Source of the DNA: Siniperca chuatsi
Taxonomy: Eukaryota > Chordata > Actinopteri > Centrarchiformes > Sinipercidae
DNA length: 64,000 nt
Assembly: GCF_020085105.1 (NCBI RefSeq)
Contig: NC_058043.1
Location: 18,344,167-18,408,166 of the forward strand
Reading direction: 5' to 3'
Positions 27,321 to 40,800 of the stretch are shown here, piece after piece. The notes under the pieces were generated by a model. It saw only the letters and a program-made list of their open reading frames with translations. It ran no database searches and was not told where the DNA came from. The position numbers were made by a program, and so were the translations under genes. Numbering within the stretch: the stretch's first letter is position 1; every line of letters starts with the position of its first letter.

Positions 27321-30300
27321 ACAATACTGTTCTGCAAAATGTTTTCTCTTTTTACAAAAAACATCTTTGTTGTTATGAGAAGAATAACATAATATAACAT
27401 GGAAGACATACACTATATGCAGAGTCGCGTACTGATATAACAGGTTATTTGAATGATTCAGTGCCATGCAGCTTTTCATCATCACTGGTAATGTTGTGAA
27501 GATAGGACTTGAGGCTTTTTCTTTTGTAAGAAGCAGTAGCTTACCATGGTAGATATACTGTACATGAACAATACACAGAGGCTTTGTCACAATTACTGGG
27601 CTGTATGCCATAAAGAACTGTGAGTGGTGTTAATGATCTCTAAGATCAATATCTAAAGGTCAAGGTGGTCTGAGAGCTTGAGAGCAAGCTGTCATTCTTC
27701 CAAGCTACCTGACAGTGTGTGGTGATTCTTGTCAAGTCTCCAACACTTCACGCTTGCTCACCATTATTAAACAGCCCCATTGAGTTGCATGTTGATTGAC
27801 TGCTCGAATCTGCAGTTTGAGTATGTTTCTTTCATGACCTGGATATATAGGCTTGGAGTTAATTTCATGTTTTTAAACAATGTTTCAGTATCCCTCAGAC
27901 TTTACAGCTTCAGCCTCAGCTATGGTTTTGTTGTACAGTTTGTTCCCTAAATCCATGTGTAGTTTGCTTTAAGAAAATAATTCACTGTATCTGGGCTTTA
28001 ATGAGCTATTGAAATATATAAAATGTAAACATAGTGACTTGCCCGTACAGCCTGGAACTACTTCTTCTCTGTGCTCTTGTTTCATCCATTACATCCATAA
28101 TCCTTAGTCTAATCACTATAGAGGCTAGTTTTGTATATAGAAATGCTCATTTAATTTTCTATACACACATTTTAAATTAGGTTATTAAAATTCAAGATGT
28201 TGATGCATGATGCCAAATGCAATTTAGTTTTAGAGATTTATCAGGGTATTAGTGTGGTGTTTATATTATGATTTCACAGGCAGTATCTCTCGTCCCTGAT
28301 TTATGCCATAGTCCTGGTCTGTATTGTCACAAGAGGCTAATCCCATTAAGGGGGGGGATGTTAGATAGACAATCTTTCAACATCAACATCCATGTAGAAA
28401 AATCTTCCCTGCTTCTGCTGAATCTCCATCTCTCAGCCACCATTAGATATATTGTCCATTATTTCTGCCAGACCCTCTTTGGTTGCCTTCATATCCTCTT
28501 TCCCGAGGCTTAATGGCTGGCATGTTGCGCCAGCTCTCACTTCAGTGGAAATGCCAGTGTTTTTGAAGATGCCCCACAGAATCTTTGCTATGTTTGTTTG
28601 GGTCATTCCGTCTCTATATTTTCTGCAAGAACTGAGGGAAAACTTGAGGATAGACTGGTGTGTGAAGCCACAAAAATGCAGCACAGTAGCTCCTGCCACC
28701 TTAATGGCTGTGTGGTCCTAATTCCTTAGCTCTGTAATGACAAATGTCCAGAGTCCAGAGGTTGTTTAGTTTTCCTGGAAAGAATTTCACAGCTTTCCTG
28801 TGGATAGTTCTCATGTGAATTTGAAGTCATGTTTGGTGCCTTTCTCATTCACTTTAACAATTTGGACTGACACTCAAATGTAAAATTCCAGTGTTGGGTT
28901 TCACTGAAGGGTTTGAGAGACTTTACTATAGATCTAATATACAGTATATAATCTGAACATTTTGTTGTCCCTGTTGCATTTTTGGGTGTTTTAAGTGCAG
29001 ACATTCACTCTCATTCTCATCACTAGGGGGCAGTGTCACTTTTAGAAGGAATTTCTTCAACCAGTCACTATTAAACATGATAAAATAACAAAAACATTAC
29101 AAACAAATCCATTAAAATGATCCTCTAGCATATATAAATATTGTTTGAAAATATTTGTTTTCGAAAACTCTCACTTTTTTATAGTACATTCTTGATGTAA
29201 GATGTTTATTTATGCTGATCATTTGAATGCCTTTTATGTATAATTGCTTGACAGATCAAATATTTTCTCCATCTTGCTGTGATTGTACTTTTATATCTAT
29301 GCTGCTGCTTCCATCACCACGGCCTGTCCCACAGTGACATGACGGCATCCTCACTGCTGCTGGGCACAGGGTGGGGTGGAGAGGTGGGGATTAACATCAC
29401 TGGTGTTGGGTCATAATACAACAGTCATAATGGTACAGATAGAGGATGATTTGAATAATGAATAATTTGTTTTTCCCTCCTATCGCTACAGTCAGGATTT
29501 CATGCGTCATTACTAGGTGGCATGGAAAGGAAGGATGTTCTTCTTACCCAGGTCTCCTCTTGAGTGACGGCCAAACAGTGCAGATTAACTAACCCTGTAG
29601 TAGCAGAATGACAGCTTTGATCTCCCTGTTGATTAATACTGCAGCACAAAATGAACTGTGCTCACTGTCTCACAGGGACACTTGTGAATGCCTACTCAGT
29701 TTTCACATGGCACTGGCTCAGCTTACCAGAATCTGTGTCAGTTGACTAAGCCGTTTTGCATAACAGAGTCAGTGGCCACACTGAATAAAACTGTGAGAGG
29801 ACGAGGTTGGCATATGTACACCATTGCCCAAATGTATAGAGAATGTGTTACGTATATATGATTTCAGCAAATGCACTCTAGTCCTAGAGACAGCCTAGTT
29901 CTTTAAGTTCATACACATGTCTGTCTGAATTCAGTGCTGGATGGTGAAGATGTTATTAGATTCAAATTGAACAGACCTTACATTCTTGCTCTTGTCATGT
30001 ATTACTGTGCCACTTTGGAGCAAGTCAGATAACTCAAATAATGGCTTTTGTCTCACCAAGTAACATTACTCTTTCCTTTTACATTTTACCTCTATAACAG
30101 ACTGCAGAGCACCAAAACCAATTTCTCTCAATGAAACTCAATCTTGCTGTCTAAATGTTCATTAAAAAAAAACATCTGCAGAAAGATCTCATATGGCTGA
30201 AGTTACACCTAAAGTTTTATTACAGTTTTCCGTGCAGCTGGAGGAAAGGAAGCATTTGAAACTAGAGCATGAAAACAGACAATAATATCAGAACATGTTT

Positions 30301-32129
30301 AGTGAATTGACTGGTTAAATGAAACAGCAGCTTAACTGATACGCTTTTAATAGGAGAAGGCGACAAATAAAGCAGTAGCTGGCTTGTTAGTATTAATAAG
30401 TAAAGCAGATGTAGCACAGTGAGAAGGAACCTAAATGGGAGCTGAAGCAACTGCATCTTCAAATAATGTTTATAAATCATTTAAATTTACGGTGTTTTCA
30501 CAACACCTTTCACCTGCCCCCCAATGCAGGGGATGCACGAAATGTGGAAATAAATAGGATGATACGTTTTGTTGTAACATGACAAGTAATGGCATGCCAA
30601 ATGGAAGCTAAAAACAAGAACTTGGCTACATCACGAGGCAAATTGCAGAAAACTGACAGGAAATTATTGCATGTGACCATACAAGTATGAGAACGAGACG
30701 GTGTGATATAGTCCTTAACACAGCATTTTGTTAGATCTGTCTCCTGTCTTCTACTAGCTCTGTTGTGACCTGCTAAACCTGCTCAGCCTATAATAAGGAG
30801 ACGTCACCAGTCTACACATTTGTCATGTTGGCATGACTGAGCTGTTTTGAGAGAGTAATTCATATTCCATTGAAAAACTATATTAACTGGGTATGTACAC
30901 AAACAGTTCTGCAGTCAGTGTTGTCAGTTTAAACAGGGAAGCTTTGTATGCTGTCAGGTGGATTGTGGTGAAGTCGCACTGATCCGAAGGACATACTGTA
31001 CAGTGTCGTGTTTGTCTACATCTGAAATGTTTGTGTTCCTTTCCTCAGGGATCTAAAAGGAAATACATCTAAGACTATACACGGAGCAAATGCATGAAAA
31101 ACAGAAGAACCCACACTGGTAATACACTTGTCTCATGCAGGCAAGTCATTTAAAACTCTGGCCAGCTGTCCAAACAGAAGAAAGCTGAATTCAATAACTA
31201 AGGAACTTATGATCCACACGTTCATTTAGATAGAGTTTAGATGGATTATTGAATCTTAGCATTCATAATATGGGGCATTTCCACTTTATTATTTACTTAT
31301 AATTCCAAAAATGTTTTGGATATTTCTCCCATAGGGCCCTAAAGACAACTTTCTGATAACATCTATTTGGAGATTTTAAGTTTGAGTCTGAATATTATTA
31401 ACCAACATAGAATTAATTTATCTAATTATATGTTGTTTTTCTTTGGGGGTTTTTTACATTGCTAATTTAGACTGTTTTAAGAATGCACCAGTATTTGGTG
31501 GTATTATGCACAGGAAATCTTAATGCAATCAGCTCTCACAAGTCAAACTTTTCTATTTTTGCTAATTATGTATTCTCTTAATATGTGTTGTTTTGATGAT
31601 CACACTTCTATTGCATATTTTCATTTATGTTTAAATGTTATATTTTCGTACATATCATGTGCAGATTGCTCCACAGCAGTTTGTACAACCAATAAAATTG
31701 CGTGGCCACACAAAAGTTCATACAGAGTTCATTTCTGTAGCAGGAGACTCCTGTTTGGGACTTACCTTGTCACATGAACCTTCCATGATTCCTGCAGGTG
31801 CCACAGGTTTGTGGTGCAGACAGTGGTTCCCCAAGGCTATACCAAGCAGCTGGCAAAGGGATGAAATTTGATGAGTGGTCGGTAAAATTTTGATGAGCTT
31901 AAGGAGAAGCTGACAGACAGTGGAGCCATTCATTGAGTCCAATCCAATTTGGGACATATCCTGTCTTGAGTGAAAAGCAGATGTGGGGATAATAACATGT
32001 AACAAGATGATTAAATTCTGACTGCTAATAAAGTGTTAACTGTGATTGGTGTAAATTATCAAAGACACTCAACAATTAAAGATATTTTGATGTAGAGAAG
32101 TTAAACAAGAATCTACAGCCTTGCTAGCA
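27321..32129. other. Intergenic DNA, no gene recognised
   Basis: No exon chain with conserved protein is visible. The segment 28300-28700 has an uninterrupted minus-strand frame (28699-28433, 89 codons) whose protein I do not recognise; it may be a repeat fragment. CACTAGGGGGCAGTGTCACT at 29022-29041 is a word frequent in fish repeats. The rest is AT-rich unique-looking sequence. Confidence 0.5.
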
Positions 32130-32445
32130 GCTCTGTGAGGCTGTGCTTATGTACAGTTGTGCTTTGAGCTAAATGCTAACATTTACATGCTAACATGCTC
32201 ACATTGGCAATGCTAACAAGCTGATGTTTAGCAGCTATAATGTTTATCATGTTCACCATCTTAGTGTGTTAGCATACTAACATTTGCTTATTAGCACTAA
32301 ACACAAAGTACAGCTGAGGCTGGTGGGAATGTCAATAGTTTTGCAGGTATTTGGTCATGAAAAAGTATGAGTTTAGGAATCCAATAATTGTTGAGATATT
32401 TCAATCTGAACCAAAGTGGTGGGCCGAACAACAGACATTTGCATC
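32130..32445 (+). repeat. Dispersed GCTAACA-rich fish repeat, copy 1
   Basis: It runs from GTGCTTTGAGCTAAATGCTA through ATGTTTAGCAGCTATAATGT, CACAAAGTACAGCTGAGGCT and ATTTCAATCTGAACCAAAGT. The same sequence, reverse-complemented, occurs at 35557-35920. This is a repeat seen widely in percomorph genomes; I do not know its formal name. It has no protein coding. Confidence 0.8.
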
Positions 32446-35400
32446 TAAAAACTGTTTCATTTTGATAAACTTCATGGTAAACATGGTAAACACAAAACAA
32501 CAGCAGAACGTTTTACTAACACCTGAAAGAATTTCAACAATTCTGAAATGTAAAAGTTTTAGTCCATGTGTAAAGGACAAAATATTTACATGGCAAGCCA
32601 ACTAAACCACAGAGGTATTTTTGAAGCTTTTATCCTAGACTGTGTTTGTCTTCATCTTTGCTGCCTATACTCTGTTACACCCTGACCTTCCTCCCTCTTT
32701 GGGCCTCGATGTTTCGGCTCCCTCCTGGAACGGCCAGGCTGCTCCTTCAGGGAATTCCTCCCGCAGAGAGGAATAATGCTCAGGATTTCTGTGTGTGTGT
32801 GTGTGTGTGCAACAGTGCAGGCTCTTTGATGGCAAAAGAGGAGGATGGGCAGGTGGCCCAAGTATGTGTTTATGTGTGTAGGAGAGGGGACACTTTTTGA
32901 ACTTCTTGTGTAAAAACTTTCTCAGATGATTGAAGTCTGGAGAGAATAACAAACAGCATTCTCCTAGTATGACAGATGTCTCCTCTTGATAAATGCTTCA
33001 GAAACTCCCCAATTACTCTAGCGTACTGGTCATTATGAAACATTTACAGTTGCTGGCAATGTGCCATTTTGTTTTCAACTGAGGTGTCCTATTGCCTGTT
33101 CTTCTGTAATATGAAATGAGACAATGTTATCCTAAGTGGATTTCCTTTAACTAAATCAGCTTGCATGTCAAAGGATCCATCTCCATGAAAACTGAATAAA
33201 CTCCATCTGCTGATGAAGACAGTTTGATATGGTTGAAAGCTCCAGAAAGAAATCCAGCAAGTAAACCTTGAGTTGGGATTCTCAAACTACTATTTTCAAA
33301 GTCAAGAAAGAACTTTTGTGCTTAACTTAAAAGCCACACTGTTAGGACAAGAAGTCCTAACAGTGAAATCACAACAGCTACTAAGCTCACGTATCAACAG
33401 ATCCATCATAACTGAGGAAACTCCATCCATTGATGAAGACCATGTTATGCGACTGAAAGCTCTAGAAAAGTTTACGTTAAGTTGGGTTGGTCTTGTCAAA
33501 TCACAGAAGATTATTGTTATTTATAATATCATCACTAATTATAAAACATACATGTACATTTGTACATTTTGAGGGATAAATTATAAGGTTATAAAACATT
33601 CCTCTACACCTAAAACTGAATATTTTTAGCTATCAGTGGGGAGGGGAAAGTAGATTTACCAGCCAAGACACATTCCCCCCATTATTGGAAATCAAAAGAT
33701 CTCAGCCTCAGTTAATTTTGTTGCTATCTGTAATTCTGCATGGAAAAAGTGCTGGTGGGGAGTTGGCTCAATTTGGCTACTTGTTTACTGTTTTGTAAAA
33801 AATTGTCTATCTCAAATATCTAATGATAAAGTGAAACCAGTGCTGATATTGTGGAATAAAAAACATTTACAAAACCTGATAAAATGACTGTTGATATATT
33901 TGATATGGATTATATTCTTCTTCTCCTCATTTACGAGAGCAGGCACCTAATTGTCTTTAACACCTACAGACTGACTCATGCCTGTAGCCCCCAAGGCACC
34001 ATGTCAAGTGGCGTCAGTGTTAGCTGATGTTCACACAGTATGAATATGAGTCACAACCACACTCGATTCACAAGGCAACCTTCACCACTGCCTATAGTCC
34101 TACATAAAGCATCATCTCACTGAAACCAGCTCTCAGGTAATTGCATAACCACATCATTTCCACAGCATGGCTATTTCTTGCTCATCCATGAGTGGGCCAT
34201 GTTACTTTGGATAATCACACAGTGACTGGCATCTCTTCCCCAAATGATGAATGCCCTAGGAGACTGACCTTAATTGAGTTTGATTGCAGCATCTTCCAGC
34301 AGGGCTCAGCAAAATAAACTGAATGGGTTTAGTGGTCTGTGATGAGATCTTTTCTTCTTGTTTCTCCTAATTATGTACATAGCGGGGTTGTGGAGGATGG
34401 ACAGGAGGCCACCAATCAAGCTCCATACTTGTGAGGGAAGATCCTTAGAAAAGACCCTCATTCAAAAAAACAAGATAGTTTTAGGACCGTAAATACCGTG
34501 TCAGGTTTAAATTTGATCTCATTGAAGGCAATCAAGTGAAGATTAGACAGATGGTTTTTGTTAGGGTGCAGGATAATAACTGTCTTAGGAAAAGGAGAGG
34601 ATATTGGAACAGTTTAAAAATAATAGGCTAGTTATTTTTTCTAGACCTGTCTTTGAAAAGTCTAAATCCACTTATGTATTTACCACAGCTACCAAAGTTA
34701 TAAGCTCTTATATTGTTATGCAGGTTTGCCTGACCTCCCAGAAGTCACAGGCTCCCCATTGTTTTCAGAAATCCATTCAAAGCTGATCAGAAGGCTGTAA
34801 TGCTTTGTTGATGATGTAATACATCAGGTTCAATAGTGTGTGTATTGCAGTTTTTACAAAGATGATTTTACATGTTTTCTATGAATGCGCACCACCACAT
34901 TCTTTTGGTGAAAGCAAGCCAAAATTGAACTGTTTTTGATCAACAAATCATAATGAGTTTTTGTGAAAAATAACAATAATAAATTTATGTTAAAACTAGA
35001 GCTAATATAAATGCATAAGGTGAAAGTGGCATTGCATCAGTCATATATGGAGCAAGGTCCCTATTAAATGTAAATTTCTTACTTACTTTTTTGTGTTGAC
35101 ATGATGCAAAATTTGCCAAAGAGCATGTTTTAAAAGCAGAAACGAAAATAATAATCTTTGCATTAGTGTATGACTTCTTGGACACAGTTATCTGTATTAT
35201 ACTGTATTAATTGGTTACTGGGATGTTAGTTTCATAGGGTAAGAAAAAAATCTGTTTGATCATTATGCACATTAACAATTTATGTAGTCCTGACAACTAA
35301 CTGCAAGACACTCTTTTTAGCATATTATTGTGAAACCAGTGCTGTCTAAAACTGAGTGATTTGTCTCTGCCAGCATTTCTACTGGCCAGCAATTAAATTT

Positions 35401-35556
35401 GTTGATCGAAGTACACCTGTGATCTCTGCACAAAGACAAAAAGAATGCAACCAGAAATTTCTATTTACCTTTTGTGTGCCTTTCAGTGGGTCAATGAGCA
35501 CAGTAAATATCACATTGCATGTTTTTAGCCATGCATGGTTCTAGGGATGGCAATGT
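32446..35556. other. Sequence between the two inverted repeat copies
   Basis: No gene is recognised. It holds a (GT)n run at 32790-32809, a perfect 12-bp-stem hairpin at 33337-33365 inside a duplicated repeat-like segment (33180-33500), and otherwise AT-rich sequence. Confidence 0.5.
33180..33500 (+). repeat. Repeat-like segment with internal direct repeat and hairpin
   Basis: The phrase AACTCCATCTGCTGATGAAG ... GTTGAAAGCTCCAGAAAG near 33200-33250 recurs as AACTCCATCCATTGATGAAG ... CTGAAAGCTCTAGAAAAG near 33420-33470. Between them CACTGTTAGGAC, AAGAA, GTCCTAACAGTG forms a perfect 12-bp hairpin. This suggests an old miniature element or processed repeat. Confidence 0.5.
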
Positions 35557-35920
35557 TGGTCATATGGTCGGTCGGTCCACCACTTTGGTCCAGACTGAAA
35601 TAACTCAAAAACGGATTGCCATGACATTTTGTGCAGACATTCATGGCACAGGATGAATTGTAATAACTTTTGTCCGATACTTTGGTTTAGAACTAATGGC
35701 TGCAAAACTAATGACAGTCCCATCAGCCTCAGCTGTACTTTGTGTTTAGAGTGATTTAGCAAATGTTAGCATGCTAACACGCTAAACCAAGATGGTTAAC
35801 ATGGTAAACATTATAACTGCTAAACATCAACATGCTAGCATTGTCATCGTGAGCAAGTTAGCAAGGTGACTTTATCATTTAGCTCAAAGCACCGTGCCAA
35901 AGTATAGCCTGGCAGAGCCA
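35557..35920 (-). repeat. Dispersed GCTAACA-rich fish repeat, copy 2 (inverted)
   Basis: Read on the minus strand it gives GTGCTTTGAGCTAAATGATA, ATGTTTAGCAGTTATAATGT, CACAAAGTACAGCTGAGGCT and ATTTCAGTCTGGACCAAAGT, matching copy 1 along nearly its whole length in the opposite orientation about 3.1 kb away. Confidence 0.8.
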
Positions 35921-36960
35921 CTAGCGTAGTCTTGTTGATGTATAGTTTTATATATCTTTTTGTTTTGTTATGTGTTTGTGTGTGTGAATAACATTAGAAC
36001 AACCATGTGTTACTATCTGTAATAGGTATTTTGTGCAAAGAGTCACCCAATTCAGTGTAGTTACTTCAATTAATTGGCTCATAATTAACCATGTAATGGC
36101 TCAATCTGTAAGGTTTTAGAGTAACCTGGCATATGAATGTCATTTGTGAGCTAAAATACATGAATTGCTGCCAGACTTTATTAGTCATTTAGCATCTCTG
36201 CTCAGTGGTCATCTACCTCGTGTTGTAGACCTTTGCTACACCCAGTTTCTATGGTTACACCTTGCTGTGCATTGCTCTGGGCAGTCAGAAAGTCCTCTGG
36301 AGCACTACACATGCATCACCTTTTAAACTGACAGCTAGGTGAGGCAAGGTGAGACACCATTAAAAGAAGAAAGAACAGGGGGAGCTCATACAGCTGAATG
36401 AAAATGCTGTGCCTCCAGAACCAGTTGCCAGATGTCCTTTGCCAACACCCTCTCCTCCTCATTAGTTTACAGTGCTTAAATTAGCACACCAACGTGTTAT
36501 TTGTGAATAGGAGTAGGAGCAACCAGAGGACAGTGCTCTGAAATGAAACCACAGATTAAAGCACATGCACTTCTTGCACGTGAGATTCTGTCTTTGAACT
36601 GTACTATTGCATACATCTGTTGAGCTTCTCTGCTGACCTCTGGGATGCACCAGCCACTTTCTCAGCATCTCTGGCCCTTTCCTAGCCCTTCCCCACTGTG
36701 TCAACCTCAGAGCAGATGCTGAGCTTATATGTCCCAGAGGTTAAACGTCATCTGCTTTCCACAAGGTCAGGTTTACTGTGACAGTTTCAAAGGAAATTGT
36801 GGTTGCTGGTTGAGAGGACAGATTGTGAAAGAAAATGTAGAATGTCTCAGCTAATGCTTTTAAACGCATGGGGAGTGGGATATAATGCATGATGCCCCCC
36901 ATGAATACAGATACAAGTTCACAGGATGAGGGAACCTGGTCTAATTTGACTGCAGGTGTG
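35921..36960. other. Intergenic DNA, nothing recognised
   Basis: AT-rich sequence with no conserved frame, no clear repeat ends and no splice-linked exon. Short open frames show no family match I recognise. Confidence 0.5.
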
Positions 36961-37865
36961 TGTCTTCCTCTGTGAACGTGAGCTAGATGAGAGAGAAAAG
37001 AGACGATCGCCGGAGCGGTGTGACATCAAAACGCGCTACCGCCGATGACCTAGAAATGGAGCGTGCGTATGTTATGTGCGTAAGCAACAGTGGGCTTTTG
37101 TGGCACGTGGCTCAGGCAGCTGTTTACGTTGTTGATTGCGTGTCCAAAAAAGGCATTGCAATTGAATCGATGTTCCTTAAAGGCCTGCGTGAGTTATATT
37201 TTCTGGAACTAATTAAAGGGGAAACAAAAACAGTAGATTAAATAAATGCATGGCATGTGTGGTCTCCTCGCGGTCATTCACTGTGTCATTGTCTCAGTCT
37301 CATAATGCGCGCTCAAACACGACGATAAATCCGTGGATATGAAATACACCCCGACGCCATCACCGTGTGACATGACAGTTACATTTTCAACATGTCAAAA
37401 AGGACCCGGCACGACCTCTTAACCGACTCATAATATCAGACCAGCGCCGGTCATCATTTCCAAACGATTAAAAAGGAGCGTGCCAGAAAGGGGCTCTCGT
37501 GCCCCCTGCGCGCGCTAGCTTCGCAACATATACACGCACTACAATAATTTGATTGGTTTCATTGTGCGTGCGGTAGGCGGAACCAGGACACTCTTCACAT
37601 CCTACTTTTGAGAAGATTACGAGGACAATTTACTAGGAAACACATGACATTAACGCAGTTTGGAGGGAAGGCGGACGGACCTAGAGGGACAGAGGCAGGA
37701 CGACACGCCACGGGTCGAGGCAGAGCCGAGCAGCGAGCGGAGGCATCAGAGCTGTGTGGAGATAGCCTATTTGGAGTTGCAGGAGGACACTGGTACTTCT
37801 CCGGTAACGCACAGAAAGGCTGCTGTACTACGGTTTACCGTTGATGTATAGCCCGTAGGTAGGTA
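36961..37865 (+). promoter_or_regulatory. CpG-rich block, candidate distal promoter and first exon of slc38a3
   Basis: CpG density rises sharply compared with the neighbouring 20 kb (for example ACGATCGCCGGAGCGG near 37003, GCCCCCTGCGCGCGCTAGC near 37501 and CACGGGTCGAGGC near 37709). A DNA stretch ending ATAGCCCGTAG/GTAGGTAT provides a good splice donor at 37859. The first coding exon of slc38a3 (acceptor at 56549) needs an upstream leader exon on the same strand, and this is the best candidate. The link is inferred; nothing in the sequence proves that these two are joined. Confidence 0.35.
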
Positions 37866-40800
37866 TTTAAACTGCTTAACGAACACGTTTTTCACAGATA
37901 TGGGGACCTAAATATTAGAATAAATATAAATAAAAACAGAACGGCGCTCCTTGTGCACGTATGTGCAATATCAACCGGCTTGCTTAGTCCGCGTGTGACA
38001 TTTACCAAACGGGAGTTAAATGCAAAGTAAAAGTCAAGTCGAGATAACGCTGTTGTTCGGTTGTTTCATTCAAGCAACATGCGAGGTCCTCGGTGGCCAG
38101 ATAACCAGAGAGGTGACATTACAAACCTGCTGCACTTGATCTGAATGTGTTAGCTGGGTAACATAATATTGGGATTCAGTGCCCCCCTTTGGACTACACA
38201 GACCCCTTTTTGTAAGTACTTTCTTCCTTGGGTCTTATCTGAGAATCTGCAGGAATGATTTGGCAGACGACTGGTAAGTGTTTGCTCTGTATCCCAGAGG
38301 ATAAGTGTTGAGAGTGAAACCTCTGATTAAAACAGTTATCCCAGTGTCAGCCTCTTACTGCCATGATCAAGTGGAGTAGCTTAGTGAGATCAAACTTGGG
38401 CATTGGAGGGACCGACTTGATGCGCATCCATGACCCTGTGGATTCCCTGATTCCACTCAGTGAACCACTGCTTCTTAGTGTGATTTTCATTTTTCATTTC
38501 ATTTCATGCTTTAAGCTCAAACAAACTCCAAACTAAACACTTTTCTACTTTTTAGTGCATGCATGGCACTCAGGGCCAGGATCGACATTGTTTCAGTAAT
38601 GCACGATTGAGGCATTCAGGGATTGAGGTGCTACAAAGCTAGGCTCCTGCAAATGCATCGCACAGTTTAGAGTTTCATTTTTGGATTGCCTGTCATATTT
38701 AAGTTGTGCTGGTGAAGCATCCACAACTGGCTCACACCATGTCACAGCTTGGCTACAGGTGCCATCTGGTCTTCATGTTTGATGATCTTGCCTAGTCTGA
38801 GGGACATACCTAGGCTTTTGGTGGGATGCCAAGACTAAGAAGGGGGCAAAGCAGCTTTCAAATCATAATATACATCATATACAGATAAATGAATATATCT
38901 ATAGGCCTATTTCATGTTTATTTATGCAGCTTGGCTAGGTTCAAAACATCCCATAGACTGGATAACACTCTAACAGCAGCATGGTTTCTGGAGTCACCTG
39001 CAGTCTCCAGTCATTCACTCATCCACGATGAGTCACCTCAAGGGCTTGTGGGCAGCAGGTGAGACTGTGACTGCGGGACTTGACTGGCTGGAGCTGATGA
39101 GAGCTCATGTCTGGCCCGCTTGGCCTCTGCTGTTTATAATTGACTGACTCACCTCTCTGGCTTGCCATGGCCCCATGTGCTGCCCCTCTCCTACCCCATC
39201 CCAGAATGAAATCACAGTGTGAACAGACTGACCCGGCCTCAGCCGGCGTTGGGCGTGCTGAGCTTTTGATCTGGTGTGTGACCACAGCCTGCATTTGTGT
39301 GTTTTATATTGTATTCGTGTACATGTATGAGAGTGCATATGTATATATGTGTGGTCATGCAGATGCATACGTGCTGAATATTGGAATGGAGATTGAAAAG
39401 ATATTGTGATATCAGTGTCATTGCCTCTCGGGTTAATTACAGAATATATTGATTGACAAGAACAGTGGGAAAGAGTGGGGAGTGCTGTGCAGCAAAGGTC
39501 ATGACCCTCATTCTCAACTAGAGATGGTTCTCTACTATAGAAGATAAAAACAGTCTGAAACCGTCATATTAAGCCAGGAGAAAAGAAGCTATCAATAGTC
39601 TCCTTAGTATTTTTTTTCTCTTTCATTCTCAGGTTAGTGGATGAGAAATGTTAATGACTCCTTCCCCTGCCTCTTCTTTGCTTCACTATTGGATGAGACA
39701 TAGACACAGAGATACACTAAGTTACTATTTAATTTGATCAAATGCTCTGTGTCCATGTGAAATATATTCTTATCTTATAGCAGTCTTGGTTTACCTCTGC
39801 AGGAATAAAAAGAAAACATGAAAGGATGGTTCAGTCTTAGAGTGCAATGTAGTTCACTGTGAGAAGAAAGGAACATCCTGCTGTGACTTTGTTGATGGTA
39901 TCAAACTATGAAAGGACTTGAGGTTTTACAGGGATTTGATTTTGGTCTCTAAAAAGGCAAATTGAAGTATAGGATGGGATAGAACATCTAGGCCCTGCAT
40001 GATGATGGCATGTTTTGAGTGCACAGATACTGTAGCTTTAGCTATTGATACACCTATTCTTTACAAACCTATAGTCTGATCAGAAAGCTGAGGTTGCGTA
40101 TTAAGCTAATTGGTGCCAAGGGAAGCTAATAATTAAATCAAAAAGGAAAAACTTAATACATACTATGGACCATCAGGTTGCAGTTAATAGCCTACTAGTT
40201 TCTATCTGGTACTTTGTAGAGGAAAGGTATCTATCCTTTTGAGGCCAAGCAGGCTCATTTGCTTGTCCCTAGTCACATCACAGTATTTCTACATTTTCTA
40301 AGTGCAGACTGGTTTATGAAAGACTTGTGGTATCTGAGGGCATACTGTGGGATATCATAGATGAATTGCAGCTTGCATAAGGTCATACCACTTAGGATAA
40401 ATGCCAGCCTATTGGTTAGATGAGCTCTAAGTAGGAGAAAATTATTTAACCCTCACCACTGTGCTGTCCAGTAATCAGCAGTAGATTGAGAAGAGTCTCA
40501 AATCCATGTCTTATGGGAACAGCAATGTAATTGAAACTTCATATTGGCTGAAAAATGTACATGCAAGTGTGACTGCATAATACCATATTGATCCCAATTT
40601 TGCAGTGGTTCCTCAAAGAGCTGTGAGCAGTTCAATTTAAGTCTCTTTTTTTTCTTCTTCTTAGATTGATTGACAGTCATGAGCAAGAAAAGCAAAGATT
40701 ACCAGAATGTTTAAAACATAAACATAATTTTGTGAAGCAAGATTATTATTATTTTTTTTGCATATTTCCGACACACAGGTTGTGAACCACTGCCATAGGG

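Noticed and set aside
32790..32809. GT repeat considered as a CRISPR or regulatory array
   Set aside because: It is a simple microsatellite; no spacer-repeat array exists anywhere in the window.
37608..37844. 78-codon open frame in the CpG-rich block
   Set aside because: CpG-rich DNA keeps frames open by chance; a non-coding leader exon is more likely.
38260..38274. Possible tiny leader exon ending GACGACTG/GTAAGT
   Set aside because: Only a splice-like donor; nothing else supports it.
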